Shown in pieces: positions 24,350 through 33,148 of a stretch of DNA of 48,325 nt. The translations under genes were made by a program, and so were the position numbers. The stretch is from a bacterium. Lineage in GTDB: Bacteria > Pseudomonadota > Alphaproteobacteria > Caulobacterales > Caulobacteraceae. Location: contig JAVBXP010000057.1 in NCBI GenBank assembly GCA_030824495.1, forward strand, positions 1 through 48,325. Direction: 5' to 3'. The notes under the pieces were generated by a model. It was not told where the DNA came from, did no database searches, and saw only the letters and a program-made list of their open reading frames with translations. Each line of letters opens with the position of its first letter. The first letter of the stretch is position 1.

Positions 24350-25144
24350 ATGAAGCCCGCATCCCTAGCATCGAGCGTCCTCCTGGCCCTCCTGGCGTCA
24401 GGACAGGCGGCGTGGGCCGGCGAGACCGCCTGCTGGTACGAACAAGGGGTCATCGTGGCCCCGGCCTCGATCGACGGCCTGGCGGGCGACTACATCCTCG
24501 ACACCGGCGCGCCGAGAACTCTGTTGCACGAGACCAAGGCCCAGGGCGCGGGCCTGACCGAGACCTCGCTCCATGGGCCGGTGCGGATCGCAGGCCTTTC
24601 GCTGCAGGATCAGGCCTTCAGCGTCGCCGATCTGGACGCGCGCACCTGGGCCTTCCCGACGCCCATCGCAGGGGTGATCGGGGCGGACCTGCTGGCGGCC
24701 TATGTGGTCGATATCAGCTTCGAGCCCTGCAGGGTCGCGATCTATCCACGCGGCAAGGCGCCCGCGTTCGAAACCAGGACCGTGTTGCAGCTAAAGCGCG
24801 GCGCCGAGGTCGCCACCGCACAGGCCGCCGTTTCCGATGGCGCGGTCTCGCGGGCCGGCGATTTTGTCATCGCCACTGGCGCCGATACGGCGGTGCGGCT
24901 CGAGACTGGCCTGGCCAGCGCGCCGGGCGCCGCCAAGCCGCAGGAACTGCTGCCCTACGGCGCCATCCGGGCCAAACTGCGGGCGGCCTCGTTCGGCGGG
25001 GAGCTGTTCGAAAACCTGGACGGCGGCCTGGTTCAGGACGACGCCGCCGCGACAGGCGTCATCGGCGCCCCGCTGCTGGCCCGCTGGCGACTGCGGTTCG
25101 ACTTCCCGCAAGGACGCCTGCTCCTGCGCCCAGCCGGCGGCTAG
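24350..25144 (+). CDS. Exported two-lobed aspartic-protease-like protein
   Basis: 264 residues with a signal peptide (SSVLLALLASGQAAWA, cleaved before GETACW), so periplasmic. Residues 48-59 hold the retropepsin-type active site (YILDTGAPRTLL, catalytic Asp51) and 108-118 the second strand motif (GVIGADLLAAY). The same two motifs recur in the C-terminal half as VIATGADTAVRL (174-184) and GVIGAPLLARW (236-246), but the second catalytic Asp is Ala175. It therefore looks like an internally duplicated, pepsin-like fold with one active lobe. ATG 24350 gives the best signal peptide; ATG 24317 is in frame. Confidence 0.75.
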   Translation: MKPASLASSVLLALLASGQAAWAGETACWYEQGVIVAPASIDGLAGDYILDTGAPRTLLHETKAQGAGLTETSLHGPVRIAGLSLQDQAFSVADLDARTWAFPTPIAGVIGADLLAAYVVDISFEPCRVAIYPRGKAPAFETRTVLQLKRGAEVATAQAAVSDGAVSRAGDFVIATGADTAVRLETGLASAPGAAKPQELLPYGAIRAKLRAASFGGELFENLDGGLVQDDAAATGVIGAPLLARWRLRFDFPQGRLLLRPAGG

Positions 25145-25156
25145 GCCCCAACGAAA

Positions 25157-25182
25157 AAGGCCCCGGACAAGTCCGGGGCCTT
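25157..25182 (-). terminator. Terminator of the petABC operon (bidirectional)
   Basis: An 11-bp perfect stem (AAGGCCCCGGA / TCCGGGGCCTT), loop CAAG. On the minus strand it is followed by a T5 run (CCTTTTTCG), 24 bases past the petC stop, which makes it a strong rho-independent terminator; it may also stop the plus-strand protease gene. Confidence 0.85.
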
Positions 25183-25206
25183 CGTCGTCTCGGATGGAAG
25201 GCGGCC

Positions 25207-26055
25207 CTAGTGGGCGACGTTCTTCCAGATCTTGCGGTAGCTCACATAGAGCAGGCCGGCGAAGATCAGGAGGTAGATCATGGCGGCCATGCCGAACGCC
25301 TTGCGCTCCTGCATCTTGGGCTCCGAAGCCCAGGTGAGGAAGGCGGCGACGTCCTTGGCTTGGTTCTCCAACGTCGACTTGGTGCCGTCGTCGAAGGTCA
25401 CCTGACCAGCCGCGAGCGGCGGGGCCATGGCGATGAAGCCGCCGGGCGGCACCTTGTCGTGCGGACCCGACCAGGACGCGGTGACGTCACCGGCCATGAA
25501 CGGGTTGTAGTGCTGGCCGACGCCGACCTTCAGGCCCGCGGGCGGATCCTGATAACCGGTCAGCAGCGAGTAGATGTACTGCGGCCCATGGTGACGGGCC
25601 TTGGCCATCACCGAGAGGTCCGGCGGCATGGCGCCGCCATTGGACGCCCGGGCGGCCGGTTCGTTCGGGAACGGCGAGGGGAAGCGATCCGCCGAGGTGC
25701 CGGGACGTTCAATGACGTCGCCGGTTTCGGAGTCGATGTCCTTGATCTGATATTCCGCGGCGATCGACTTCACATACGGGTTGTCGTTCGGGTTCGGATA
25801 TTTCGGATCGAAGAACGGACCGCCCTTCTGGCCGAGGTTACGGAAGCTCATCAGGTTCATCGAGTGGCAGGCCGAGCAGACCTCCCGATAAACCTTGTAG
25901 CCACGTTGCAGCTGGGCCTGGTCGAACTTGCCGAACGGACCTTCGAAGCTGAACTCGACATGCTTCACCGGGGCGGCGCCGCCAGCGGCGAGGGCGGCGG
26001 GGGCAGCCAAGATAGCCAGCCCAAACGCCGCGAGCGCGATACCTTTACGCAGCAT
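25207..26055 (-). CDS. petC: Cytochrome c1
   Basis: Haem-c subunit of the cytochrome bc1 complex (complex III). 282 residues from ATG 26055, giving a signal peptide with AAFGLAILAAPAALA. The haem site is VCSACH (Cys60, Cys63, His64), with the distal Met210 in FIAMAPPL and the usual GGAMPPDLS motif near 140-149. One C-terminal membrane anchor (AAMIYLLIFAGLLYVSY) is followed by RKIWKNVAH. It follows petB by 7 bases. The in-frame extension to 26133 would run into petB and is not used. Confidence 0.96.
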   Translation of the reverse strand: MLRKGIALAAFGLAILAAPAALAAGGAAPVKHVEFSFEGPFGKFDQAQLQRGYKVYREVCSACHSMNLMSFRNLGQKGGPFFDPKYPNPNDNPYVKSIAAEYQIKDIDSETGDVIERPGTSADRFPSPFPNEPAARASNGGAMPPDLSVMAKARHHGPQYIYSLLTGYQDPPAGLKVGVGQHYNPFMAGDVTASWSGPHDKVPPGGFIAMAPPLAAGQVTFDDGTKSTLENQAKDVAAFLTWASEPKMQERKAFGMAAMIYLLIFAGLLYVSYRKIWKNVAH

Positions 26056-26062
26056 CTTAGGC

Positions 26063-27382
26063 TCAACCCCTCTTTTCAGGCGAAGCCGCGGCGCCGGCGG
26101 GCGCGTTGGCGGGATGCGAAAGCACAGGCGCACTGATCGATTCCGGCTGCGGCAGCGGGGTCTCGGTGAGGCCCAGGACCGGCAGGACGACGAGGAAGTA
26201 CGCGAAGTAGTAGAGCGCGGCGAAACGGGACAGCCAGACGAAGCTGTTCAGATCCGCATCGATCAGGGTGAAGGTCGACAGGCCCGGGATGACGTGATCG
26301 TCGGGCAGCTTGCCACCGCAATAGCCGAGGATCAGGCACGCCAGCACGAAGATGAAGAAGTACAGCTTCGCGGTCGGACGGTAGCGCATCGAGCGCACCT
26401 TGGACGTGTCGAGCCAGGGCAGGACGAACATCACCGCGATGGCGCCGAACATCAGGATCACGCCGCCCAGCTTGTCGGGAACCGCGCGCAGGATCGCGTA
26501 GAACGGCAGGAAGTACCATTCCGGAACGATGTGAGCGGGGGTCACCAGCGGGTTGGCCGGGATGTAGTTATCGGCGTGGCCAAGCGCGTTCGGGTTATAG
26601 AACACGAAGGTGGCGAACATGATCATGAAGACCACGATCGCGAACCCGTCCTTCACCGTGTAGTACGGATGGAAGGGAACGGTGTCCTCTTTCGACTTCA
26701 CGTTCACGCCGGTCGGGTTGTTATTCCCCGGCACGTGCAGCGCCCAGATGTGCAGGCCAACGACGCCCGCGATCATGAACGGCAGCAGGAAGTGTAGCGA
26801 GAAGAAGCGGTTCAGCGTCGGGTTATCGACGGCGAAGCCGCCCCACAGCCAGGTCGTGATCGCTTCACCGACGATCGGCAGGGCGCCGAACAGGTTGGTG
26901 ATGACGACGGCGCCGTGGAAGCTCATCTGACCCCAGGGCAGGACGTAGCCCATGAAGGCCGTGGCCATCATCAGGAGGTAGATCACGCAGCCCAGGATCC
27001 ACAGCACTTCGCGGGGGGCCTTGTAGGATCCGTAGTAGAGGCCGCGGAACATGTGGATGTAGACGGCGATGAAGAACATCGAAGCGCCGTTGGCGTGCAT
27101 GTAGCGGATCAGCCAACCGTAGTTGACGTCACGCATGATGCGCTCGACCGAGGCGAAGGCGTGGTCCACGTGCGGCACGTAGTGCATGGCCAGCACGATG
27201 CCGGTGACCAGCTGGATGCCCAGGCAGACCGCCAGGATGCCGCCGAAGGTCCACCAGTAGTTCAGGTTCTTCGGGGTCGGGAAATCAATGATGCTGTCGT
27301 ACGCGAGGCGCACGACAGGCAGACGGACGTCGAGCCAACGCTCGATGCCGGTCTTGGGTTCGTAGTTTGAATGTCCGCTCAT
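26063..27382 (-). CDS. petB: Cytochrome b of the bc1 complex
   Basis: 439 residues, eight or nine transmembrane helices, unsplit b-type (b6 plus subunit IV joined). Haem ligand histidines occur in helix B ([12 protein letters not shown] region and HMFRG) and helix D ([16 protein letters not shown]). The quinol-oxidation site PEWY is in [12 protein letters not shown] 27382 starts [18 protein letters not shown], close to the alphaproteobacterial norm. It follows petA by only 5 bases. Confidence 0.97.
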   Translation of the reverse strand: MSGHSNYEPKTGIERWLDVRLPVVRLAYDSIIDFPTPKNLNYWWTFGGILAVCLGIQLVTGIVLAMHYVPHVDHAFASVERIMRDVNYGWLIRYMHANGASMFFIAVYIHMFRGLYYGSYKAPREVLWILGCVIYLLMMATAFMGYVLPWGQMSFHGAVVITNLFGALPIVGEAITTWLWGGFAVDNPTLNRFFSLHFLLPFMIAGVVGLHIWALHVPGNNNPTGVNVKSKEDTVPFHPYYTVKDGFAIVVFMIMFATFVFYNPNALGHADNYIPANPLVTPAHIVPEWYFLPFYAILRAVPDKLGGVILMFGAIAVMFVLPWLDTSKVRSMRYRPTAKLYFFIFVLACLILGYCGGKLPDDHVIPGLSTFTLIDADLNSFVWLSRFAALYYFAYFLVVLPVLGLTETPLPQPESISAPVLSHPANAPAGAAASPEKRG

Positions 27383-27387
27383 CGGTC

Positions 27388-27942
27388 TTAGCCCACCTTG
27401 ACCTTGGTGTCGGAGAGGAAGGCGTAGTCGGGCACCGCGAGGTTCTTCGGAGCCGGTCCCTTACGGATACGGCCCGAGGTGTCGTAGTGCGAGCCGTGGC
27501 AAGGGCAGAACCAGCCGCCGAAGTCGCCACCGCCGAACGTGGGCACGCAGCCCAGGTGCGTGCAGGTGCCGATCACGACCAGCCATTCGGCCTTGCCAGG
27601 CTTGTGACGCTCTTCGTCCGTCTGCGGGTCGCGCAGATCAGCGGTGTCGTCCTTGATCGCCGCAGCGATCTCGGCGCCAGTGCGCTTGCGGATGAACAGC
27701 GGCTTGCCCCGCCACTTGATCACGACCTGCTGACCCAGTTCGACCTTGGTCAGGTCAAACTCGACCGAGGCGAGCGCCAGCGTATCGCCCGACGGATTCA
27801 TCTGATCGATGAACGGCCAAGCGAGACTCGCGACGGCGCCACCGGCCGCGACGGCCGCTGCGATATGAATAAAATCACGCCGGTTCGGGTCGTCGCCCGC
27901 GGCATGCGTATCGGGATTTGCGCCCACGACGGTGTCGGCCAC
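27388..27942 (-). CDS. petA: Ubiquinol-cytochrome c reductase iron-sulfur (Rieske) subunit
   Basis: 184 residues from GTG 27942 (a TTG at 27972 would add 10 residues; both have similar weak GAAGG sites). A twin-arginine-type N-terminus ([14 protein letters not shown]) leads into one transmembrane helix ([12 protein letters not shown]), then the Rieske domain with box 1 CTHLGC and box 2 CPCHGSHYD. Gene order petA-petB-petC with gaps of 5 and 7 bases is the classical alphaproteobacterial bc1 operon. The promoter lies in the 229-base gap to divergent trmL. A T-loop inverted repeat there is listed separately. Confidence 0.95.
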   Translation of the reverse strand: MADTVVGANPDTHAAGDDPNRRDFIHIAAAVAAGGAVASLAWPFIDQMNPSGDTLALASVEFDLTKVELGQQVVIKWRGKPLFIRKRTGAEIAAAIKDDTADLRDPQTDEERHKPGKAEWLVVIGTCTHLGCVPTFGGGDFGGWFCPCHGSHYDTSGRIRKGPAPKNLAVPDYAFLSDTKVKVG

Positions 27943-28093
27943 CTTAAAGCTACCCTTCGTTTGGGGCCGCAAGGACCGCGACCCTTCGGATCACACCGGA
28001 AAACCGGAGCAATCCCGCCTTCGACCCTGCCAGACGTTCTGGTAAGGCCAGTCGGAACAACAACGCTGGAGCAGCGACGAAACCCTCGGAAGA

Positions 28094-28115
28094 GTTGCGG
28101 ATTGCTGTTCGCAAC
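28094..28115. promoter_or_regulatory. Inverted repeat in the petA/trmL divergent region
   Basis: GTTGCG, ten-base spacer, CGCAAC, about 57 bases before trmL and 150 before petA. The spacing suits a dimeric regulator. No known consensus matches that I recognise; low confidence. Confidence 0.3.
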
Positions 28116-28171
28116 CCACCTTCCGCGATTCGCCCCACGCCCCGGCTCATCCCGTGGCTGGACCGCTTAGA

Positions 28172-28630
28172 ATGCTGCTCGCGCTTTTTCAACCGGACAT
28201 TCCGCAAAACCTTGGGGCGGCTCTTCGTCTCGGGGCCTGTATGGGGGTCCCAGTGCACGTCATTGAGCCCTGTGGATTCCCCCTCTCGGACAAGGCTATC
28301 CGGCGCGCAGCAATGGATTACGGCGAACCGGCCGACGTTGTGCGCCATCCCGGATGGGCCGAATTTCACGCCAGCCGCTCCGGACGAATTGTATTGTTCA
28401 GTACGAAGGCTGCGACGCCTTTGCACAGCTTCGCCTTCCGCCCAGACGACATATTGCTGTTCGGCCGGGAGAGCCTGGGCGTCCCCGAAGAGGTTCATGA
28501 GGCCTCTGACGCACGGGTGTTCATTCCGCTGATGGCGGGCCGACGTTCGCTGAACGTGACCGTTTCGGCCGCGATTGGGCTCTCGGAGGCGTTGCGCCAG
28601 ACGGGGCAATTTCCTAAGGCACCGGCATGA
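28172..28630 (+). CDS. trmL: tRNA (cytidine(34)-2'-O)-methyltransferase
   Basis: SPOUT-family methyltransferase modifying the wobble base of some tRNA-Leu; 152 residues. LALFQPDIPQNLGAALRLG is the N-terminal pattern; the trefoil-knot SAM site shows FGRESLGVPEEVHEA, then IPLMAGRRSLNVTVSAAIGLSEALRQ. ATG 28172 fits the family's usual start; an in-frame GTG at 28154 would add six residues. Its stop overlaps the hemF start by four bases (ATGA). Confidence 0.92.
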   Translation: MLLALFQPDIPQNLGAALRLGACMGVPVHVIEPCGFPLSDKAIRRAAMDYGEPADVVRHPGWAEFHASRSGRIVLFSTKAATPLHSFAFRPDDILLFGRESLGVPEEVHEASDARVFIPLMAGRRSLNVTVSAAIGLSEALRQTGQFPKAPA

Positions 28631-29505
28631 CGACCTTGCCGCCTGAGATCGAAGAGCGCCGCGCGCGCACCAAGGAATGGTTCGAGGCCCTGCAGCTGCG
28701 CATCATCGCGGAGCTGGAGCGGCTCGAAGACGAGGCGCCCGCCGACCTCTATCCGGAGCCGGCTGGCCGCTTCGATATGCGCCCCTGGACCCGCGACACC
28801 GGGGTCGGCGGCGGCATTGGCGGCCACTTCACGGGCCGACTGTTCGAAAAGGCCGCCGTTCATACCTCCGCGGCCACCAGCCGGTTCTCGCCGGAGATGG
28901 CGGCCCAGATGCCCGGCGCGGACCAGGATCCGTCCTACGTCTCGGCCAGCATCAGCCTGATCGTCCACCCGCGCTCGCCGCGCGTGCCGACCGTGCACAT
29001 GAACACCCGCTTCCTCTCGACCGCCGTGAGCTGGTTCGGGGGCGGCGCCGACCTGACGCCGATGGTCGACGAACAGCGCAGCCAGGAGGCCGACGACGCC
29101 GTGCTGTTCCACGCGGCGATGAAGGCCGCATGCGACCCCTATGATCCTGATTGGCATGAGAAATACCGCGCCTGGTGCGACGAGTATTTCTTCCTGCCGC
29201 ATCGGAACGAGACGCGCGGCGTCGGCGGCATTTTCTACGACCGTCACGACTCCGGAGACTTCGAAAAGGACTTCGCCTTCACCCGCGCCGTCGGCGAGGC
29301 GTTCCTCGATGTCTATCCCAAGATCGTACGCCACCGGATGAGCGAGCCCTGGACAGAGCAGGACCGCCGAGAGCAGCTCCTGCGCCGCGGCCGCTATGTT
29401 GAGTTCAACCTGCTCTACGACCGCGGCACGATGTTCGGCCTGAAGGCTGGAGGCAATATCGACACCATCCTGTCGTCCATGCCGCCGATGGTGAGCTGGG
29501 CATAG
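28627..29505 (+). CDS. hemF: Oxygen-dependent coproporphyrinogen III oxidase
   Basis: Aerobic haem synthesis, decarboxylating coproporphyrinogen III to protoporphyrinogen IX; 292 residues. TRDTGVGGGIGGHFTGRLFEKAAVH, VHMNTRFLSTAVSWFGGGADLTP, YDPDWHEKYRAWCDEYFFLPHRNETRGVGGIFYD and YVEFNLLYDRGTMFGL are the signature blocks. It is translationally coupled to trmL. The second copy of the intergenic palindromic repeat follows its stop. The nearby petABC makes sense as a haem-using neighbour. Confidence 0.97.
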   Translation: MTTLPPEIEERRARTKEWFEALQLRIIAELERLEDEAPADLYPEPAGRFDMRPWTRDTGVGGGIGGHFTGRLFEKAAVHTSAATSRFSPEMAAQMPGADQDPSYVSASISLIVHPRSPRVPTVHMNTRFLSTAVSWFGGGADLTPMVDEQRSQEADDAVLFHAAMKAACDPYDPDWHEKYRAWCDEYFFLPHRNETRGVGGIFYDRHDSGDFEKDFAFTRAVGEAFLDVYPKIVRHRMSEPWTEQDRREQLLRRGRYVEFNLLYDRGTMFGLKAGGNIDTILSSMPPMVSWA

Positions 29506-29510
29506 GTCAG

Positions 29511-29629
29511 CTTCGTCATCCTCCGGTCAGCCAAAGGCTGATCCGGGGGACCCAAGCTGATGTCCAGAAAGTAGCTGAGCCCGCTCGGGTCCCCCGGATC
29601 GTCTTTCAGACGACCGGAGGATGACGAAG
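29511..29629. repeat. Intergenic palindromic repeat, copy 2
   Basis: Same organisation as copy 1 at 10833-10951: outer arms CTTCGTCATCCTCCGGTC (29511-29528) and complement (29612-29629), CAGCC-AAA-GGCTG, CCGGGGGACCC pairing with GGGTCCCCCGG and a third hairpin with TCGTC/GACGA. The outermost pairs differ from copy 1 on both arms, so the pairing is kept. It lies between hemF and the convergent glutamine amidotransferase gene. Confidence 0.9.
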
Positions 29630-29634
29630 GGGGT

Positions 29635-30333
29635 CTAGGCGCTCGCCAAGAACCGCTGGAGCCATGCGCCTACCCGCAGGCGATCATCAGGCTGCTCGTA
29701 GCTCATGACGGCCTTGTCGGCCTGTTCGTCGGTGTAGCGGCTGCCGCGCCGGTTCTCGATCAGCGCCTTGGCGTAGGCCGGATCAAACTCCGGGTGCAGT
29801 TGCAGCGAGATGGCGCGGTCCGAGCCATAGTCGAGCATTCCCATCGGGCAGAAGTCATTGCCGCCGATCACGCGCGCGCCCGGCGGCAGTTCGACGACCT
29901 GGTCCTGATGCGAAGCGGGCACGGCGACCGGCTCAGGCGAATCCATCCAGGCCTGAGCCTCCTCGATCCGGTAGCGATGCAGGCCGACGCCCCAGCCCTT
30001 GGGGGACTGGATCACCTTGCCGCCAAACGCCTCGGCCATGATCTGGTGACCGAAACAGACCCCGATCAGCGGAACCTGCCCCTTCGCACCGCGCAGGAAG
30101 TCCTTCAGCGGATCGATCCAGGGCAGAGCGTCATAGACGCCTGCGGAAGACCCAGTGACCACATAGGCGCCGCAGCCCTTTACAGCGCCGGGCAGAGCCC
30201 CGCCCGCCACGTCAAAAGTCGCGTAGTCGTAGGCGTCCTCGCCGAACAGCCTGCGGAACATCGACGGATAGTCGCCGAACCGGTCCTTCACCCCTGCCGG
30301 AGGTTCGCCGGTTTCCAGGATGCCGAGTTTCAT
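29635..30333 (-). CDS. Type 1 glutamine amidotransferase (GMP synthase-like)
   Basis: 232 residues. Nucleophile Cys is in VPLIGVCFGHQIMAEAFGG, with the His and Glu of the triad in LQLHPEFD (H and E of HPE). YVVTGSSAGVYD and ASHQDQVVELPPGARVI are typical of the stand-alone GATase class I family (COG0518, YfeJ-like). No synthetase domain is attached, so the amide acceptor is unknown. ATG 30333 has CAGGG five bases upstream. It is 17 bases downstream of the CCA transferase gene and probably the last gene of that operon. Confidence 0.9.
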   Translation of the reverse strand: MKLGILETGEPPAGVKDRFGDYPSMFRRLFGEDAYDYATFDVAGGALPGAVKGCGAYVVTGSSAGVYDALPWIDPLKDFLRGAKGQVPLIGVCFGHQIMAEAFGGKVIQSPKGWGVGLHRYRIEEAQAWMDSPEPVAVPASHQDQVVELPPGARVIGGNDFCPMGMLDYGSDRAISLQLHPEFDPAYAKALIENRRGSRYTDEQADKAVMSYEQPDDRLRVGAWLQRFLASA

Positions 30334-30350
30334 ACGGCCCTGCCCCACGC

Positions 30351-31595
30351 TCAGTACGCCATGCCTTGCGCCACAGCCTTCAGCTTCTCGATGGCCGAGA
30401 ACTTGTCGTCGATGAAGTCGTGGTCGATCCACCATTCCTCGACCTCCCGCAGGACCTGGCCGACCATCGGGCCTTTGGGCACTCCGGACTTGATCACGTC
30501 CTCGCCGGTCAGCGGGAAGGCCGGCGGGGTCCAGCTTTCGGCCAGGGCCAGCAGGCCGCGCCATTGGTGCGTCGCGCCTGTACGCCCCGCATTGGCCCAG
30601 GCCAGCTTGATGCGGTCGGAGAAGGTCGCAACGCCGATCTGATAGACCGCCCGGCGGCTTTCGCGCGGGCTCATCCAGGAGGTGATGCGCGGGGTCTTGC
30701 CCATCGCCTGGATCAGACGCTCCTTCTGGTCGTTGGAAAGTCGCAGAGCCTCGGCCGCCTTGCCGGCGCCGATCTGGTCGTTGGGGATCAGGGTCGCCAG
30801 CCGCAGGAGCGGGTCGTTGGTGAACAGCTGATCCCCCTCGAACTCGACCAGGGCGTTGAAGGCCGCAAGATCCTGGGCCGCGGGCAGCAATTCGGTCAGC
30901 ACGCCGGTCTTGGCCATCAGGGCGACGGCGGGACGCGGATCATCGGCGCCGAGCAGCTTCAGCAGCTCCTTGGCCACCCGCTCGGCGGCCAGGTTATTCA
31001 GTAACTCCTTACCAGCCGCGCAGGCGGCGACCGCCACAGCGTCGGGCTCGCCCTTGCCGTACCAGGCATGGAACCGGAAGAAGCGCAGGATGCGCAGCGA
31101 ATCCTCGGCGATTCGCGTCGCTGCATCGCCAACGAAGACGATCCGCCCGGCCAGGGCGTCGGCCACGCCCTGGCCGGTGGGGTCGAACAGATTGCCCTCG
31201 CGGTCGCTGTAGACGGCGTTGAGATGGAAGTCGCGACGCTGGGCGTCCTCGCTCCAATCCTGGGTGAAGGCCACCACCGCGCGGCGCCCGTCAGTGGCTA
31301 CATCACGGCGCAGGGTGGTGATTTCAAACGGCTTTCCGCCGGATATCGCCGTGACGGTGCCGTGGTCCACGCCGGTCGGCACGGCCTTCAATCCCGCCGC
31401 CACGAGGGCCTCGGTCACCTGGTCGGGCGTCAGGACCGTGGCGATGTCGAGATCATCCACCGGCTTGCCGAGGAGCACGTTGCGCACGCAGCCGCCGACG
31501 AACCGCGCGCAGCCGGGACCGCCCTTGGCCTCCAGCGCGTCGAAAACCGGGGCGGCGGTCTTCATCCAGGGCTTTTGGCCAATGCTGTGCGTCAC
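30351..31595 (-). CDS. cca: CCA tRNA nucleotidyltransferase
   Basis: Adds or repairs the 3' CCA end of tRNA (class II; poly(A) polymerase-like). 414 residues. The catalytic head RFVGGCVRNVLLGKPVDDLDIAT contains GG and the DxD pair (DDLDIA); later motifs are FEITTLRRDV, DAQRRDFHLNAVY and EDSLRILRFFRFHAWYG. The GTG start at 31595 overlaps the stop of the DUF6111 gene. The protein has no HD domain in the C-terminal part that I can see. It sits in a minus-strand operon with DUF1285, Nudix and DUF6111 genes. Confidence 0.94.
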   Translation of the reverse strand: MTHSIGQKPWMKTAAPVFDALEAKGGPGCARFVGGCVRNVLLGKPVDDLDIATVLTPDQVTEALVAAGLKAVPTGVDHGTVTAISGGKPFEITTLRRDVATDGRRAVVAFTQDWSEDAQRRDFHLNAVYSDREGNLFDPTGQGVADALAGRIVFVGDAATRIAEDSLRILRFFRFHAWYGKGEPDAVAVAACAAGKELLNNLAAERVAKELLKLLGADDPRPAVALMAKTGVLTELLPAAQDLAAFNALVEFEGDQLFTNDPLLRLATLIPNDQIGAGKAAEALRLSNDQKERLIQAMGKTPRITSWMSPRESRRAVYQIGVATFSDRIKLAWANAGRTGATHQWRGLLALAESWTPPAFPLTGEDVIKSGVPKGPMVGQVLREVEEWWIDHDFIDDKFSAIEKLKAVAQGMAY

Positions 31596-31858
31596 TTCGA
31601 GGGCGCTTTCTTTTCAAAATGGCCGGGCGTCACGCGACCGCCCGAAGTCACTTCCGCGGGGACATAGGTGTCCTCGCGGTTGTCGTCATGGAACAACGCG
31701 CTCGCCATCAACGAGAGCCCGAACAGCAGGCCGGCGGCGGCCACCAGCCAAACCCAGGGCGTGGCTCCCATCGGCCGTCCGGTGCGCCGGGCGACCTCGC
31801 GCCAGATGAACCAGGCGATGAACGGGACTGCGATCAGCAAGAGGCGGAATATGAGCAT
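31592..31858 (-). CDS. DUF6111 family small membrane protein
   Basis: 88 residues from ATG 31858. Two transmembrane helices (LIFRLLLIAVPFIAWFIW and WVWLVAAAGLLFGLSLMASALF), then an acidic segment and DTYVPAEVTSGGRVTPGHFEKK, typical of DUF6111 proteins, which are commonly located between a Nudix hydrolase and the CCA transferase in alphaproteobacteria. It is one base from the Nudix stop and overlaps the CCA start. Function unknown. Confidence 0.85.
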   Translation of the reverse strand: MLIFRLLLIAVPFIAWFIWREVARRTGRPMGATPWVWLVAAAGLLFGLSLMASALFHDDNREDTYVPAEVTSGGRVTPGHFEKKAPSK

Positions 31859-31859
31859 T

Positions 31860-32501
31860 CTAGGCGACCGCCGCCCCGTAGAGGCGATCATAGAGCGCGC
31901 GCAGCATCCCCGCCGTCGCCCCCCAGATGAACCGGTCCTCATGGGTCATGGCGTAGAAACGGCGGGTTTCCCCGGTCGGCGCCTGGCGTTCATGCTGTTC
32001 GTGGTTGGCCGGATCCATCAGGAAGCCGAATGGCGTCTCGAAGATGTCGGCCACCTCGGCCGGGTTGGCGGCCAGCGAAAAGCCGGGCTGAATGAACCCC
32101 ACCACCGGCGTCACCAGGAACCCAGTTCCCGTGCGATACGGCGAGGACAGGCCCGCCAGCGAGACATAGTCGGGCGCCAGCCCCACCTCCTCGTGCGCCT
32201 CGCGCAGGGCCGTCTGCCAGATGGTTTCGCCTGGGTCGCAACGACCGCCTGGCAGGGCGATCTGGCCCGTGTGGCGGCGCAGGGTGTCGGCCCGGCGGGT
32301 GAGCAGCACTGAATAGCCGTACTCACGCTCGATCAGGCCGACCAGCACGGCGGCCGGCGTCAGCTCGACCGGCTCGTTCGGAAACGCATTGGCGCCTAGA
32401 TCGAAGTCGGACGCGCCCTCGGAGGACTGCCCCTCCTCCAGCGGATCCAGATGATGTTCGATCCAGGCCCGCAGTTCGCCGGTCGGCGCGGTCGGACTCA
32501 C
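31860..32501 (-). CDS. Nudix hydrolase, CoA pyrophosphatase type
   Basis: 213 residues. The Nudix box is GGRCDPGETIWQTALREAHEEVGL (GX5EX7REUXEEXGU satisfied), preceded by LLTRRADTLRRHTGQIALPGG, which is the UPF0035 motif that marks CoA-pyrophosphatase-type members. GTG 32501 overlaps the DUF1285 stop by four bases. Likely hydrolyses CoA or related diphosphates; activity is inferred from the family only. Confidence 0.9.
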   Translation of the reverse strand: MSPTAPTGELRAWIEHHLDPLEEGQSSEGASDFDLGANAFPNEPVELTPAAVLVGLIEREYGYSVLLTRRADTLRRHTGQIALPGGRCDPGETIWQTALREAHEEVGLAPDYVSLAGLSSPYRTGTGFLVTPVVGFIQPGFSLAANPAEVADIFETPFGFLMDPANHEQHERQAPTGETRRFYAMTHEDRFIWGATAGMLRALYDRLYGAAVA

Positions 32502-33076
32502 AGGCGGTGCGCCCCTGCCGGCCCAACCGGGAACCAGGCGCCGTTCGACTCGACGCCCAGGCGCGGCCCCTCCGGGGTCTCGCGTTCCTGCGCCATCTCC
32601 ACCAACTCGTAGAAGACCGGACGAGCGATGAGCGCGTCTAGGCCCCGCCGGACGTGCAGATAGGGGCGCGGCTCGCCGGTCGCCGCGTCCATTTCGATTC
32701 GAATTTCGTTTTCAGGCCCGGCCTCGACCTCGTCGCCGACATTGGTCAGGAACTTCAGCGCGTGCCCCTCGCGGTCCACGCGGGTGGCGATGAATGGCGC
32801 GTCCTCGACGGTGATCTTCATCTTCTCGACCGGCGTCACCAGGTGGAAGCCGTCGGGATCCTTGCGCAGAACGGTGGAAAACAGCCGCACCAGGGCCTCG
32901 CGACCGATCGGCGAGCCTTCGTGGAACCACAGGCCGTCCTTGCGGATGACGATGTCGATTTCGCCGCAATGGGCCGGATTCCACAGATGCACCGGCGGCA
33001 AACCGCGGCCGGGCGCCTGCGTCTTGGCCGCGGCGATAACACCATCGAGGCCAGATCGTACTGAGTTGTCTCCCAT
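32498..33076 (-). CDS. DUF1285 domain-containing protein
   Basis: 192 residues from ATG 33076. PPVHLWNPAHCGEIDIVIRKDGLWFHEGSPIGREALVRLFSTVLR is the DUF1285 N-terminal pattern; VEDAPFIATRV, FLTNVGDEVEAG and YLHVRRGLDALIARPVFYELVE follow. The family is a cytosolic beta-rich fold of unknown function. It is the first gene of the minus-strand DUF1285-Nudix-DUF6111-cca-amidotransferase operon and overlaps the next by four bases. There is no clear Shine-Dalgarno. Confidence 0.9.
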   Translation of the reverse strand: MGDNSVRSGLDGVIAAAKTQAPGRGLPPVHLWNPAHCGEIDIVIRKDGLWFHEGSPIGREALVRLFSTVLRKDPDGFHLVTPVEKMKITVEDAPFIATRVDREGHALKFLTNVGDEVEAGPENEIRIEMDAATGEPRPYLHVRRGLDALIARPVFYELVEMAQERETPEGPRLGVESNGAWFPVGPAGAHRL

Positions 33077-33148
33077 GAGGGACAAGGTAGGGCTCTCGAC
33101 GCCTCGCCTCAATGGCGACGCAGGGTCAAGCGGCGCCTTGGGGCGCAA

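Noticed and set aside
24412..26136. 574-codon plus-strand frame over the protease and petC genes
   Set aside because: Shadow of the real protease (other frame) and petC (other strand); the product is Arg/Gly-rich without motifs.
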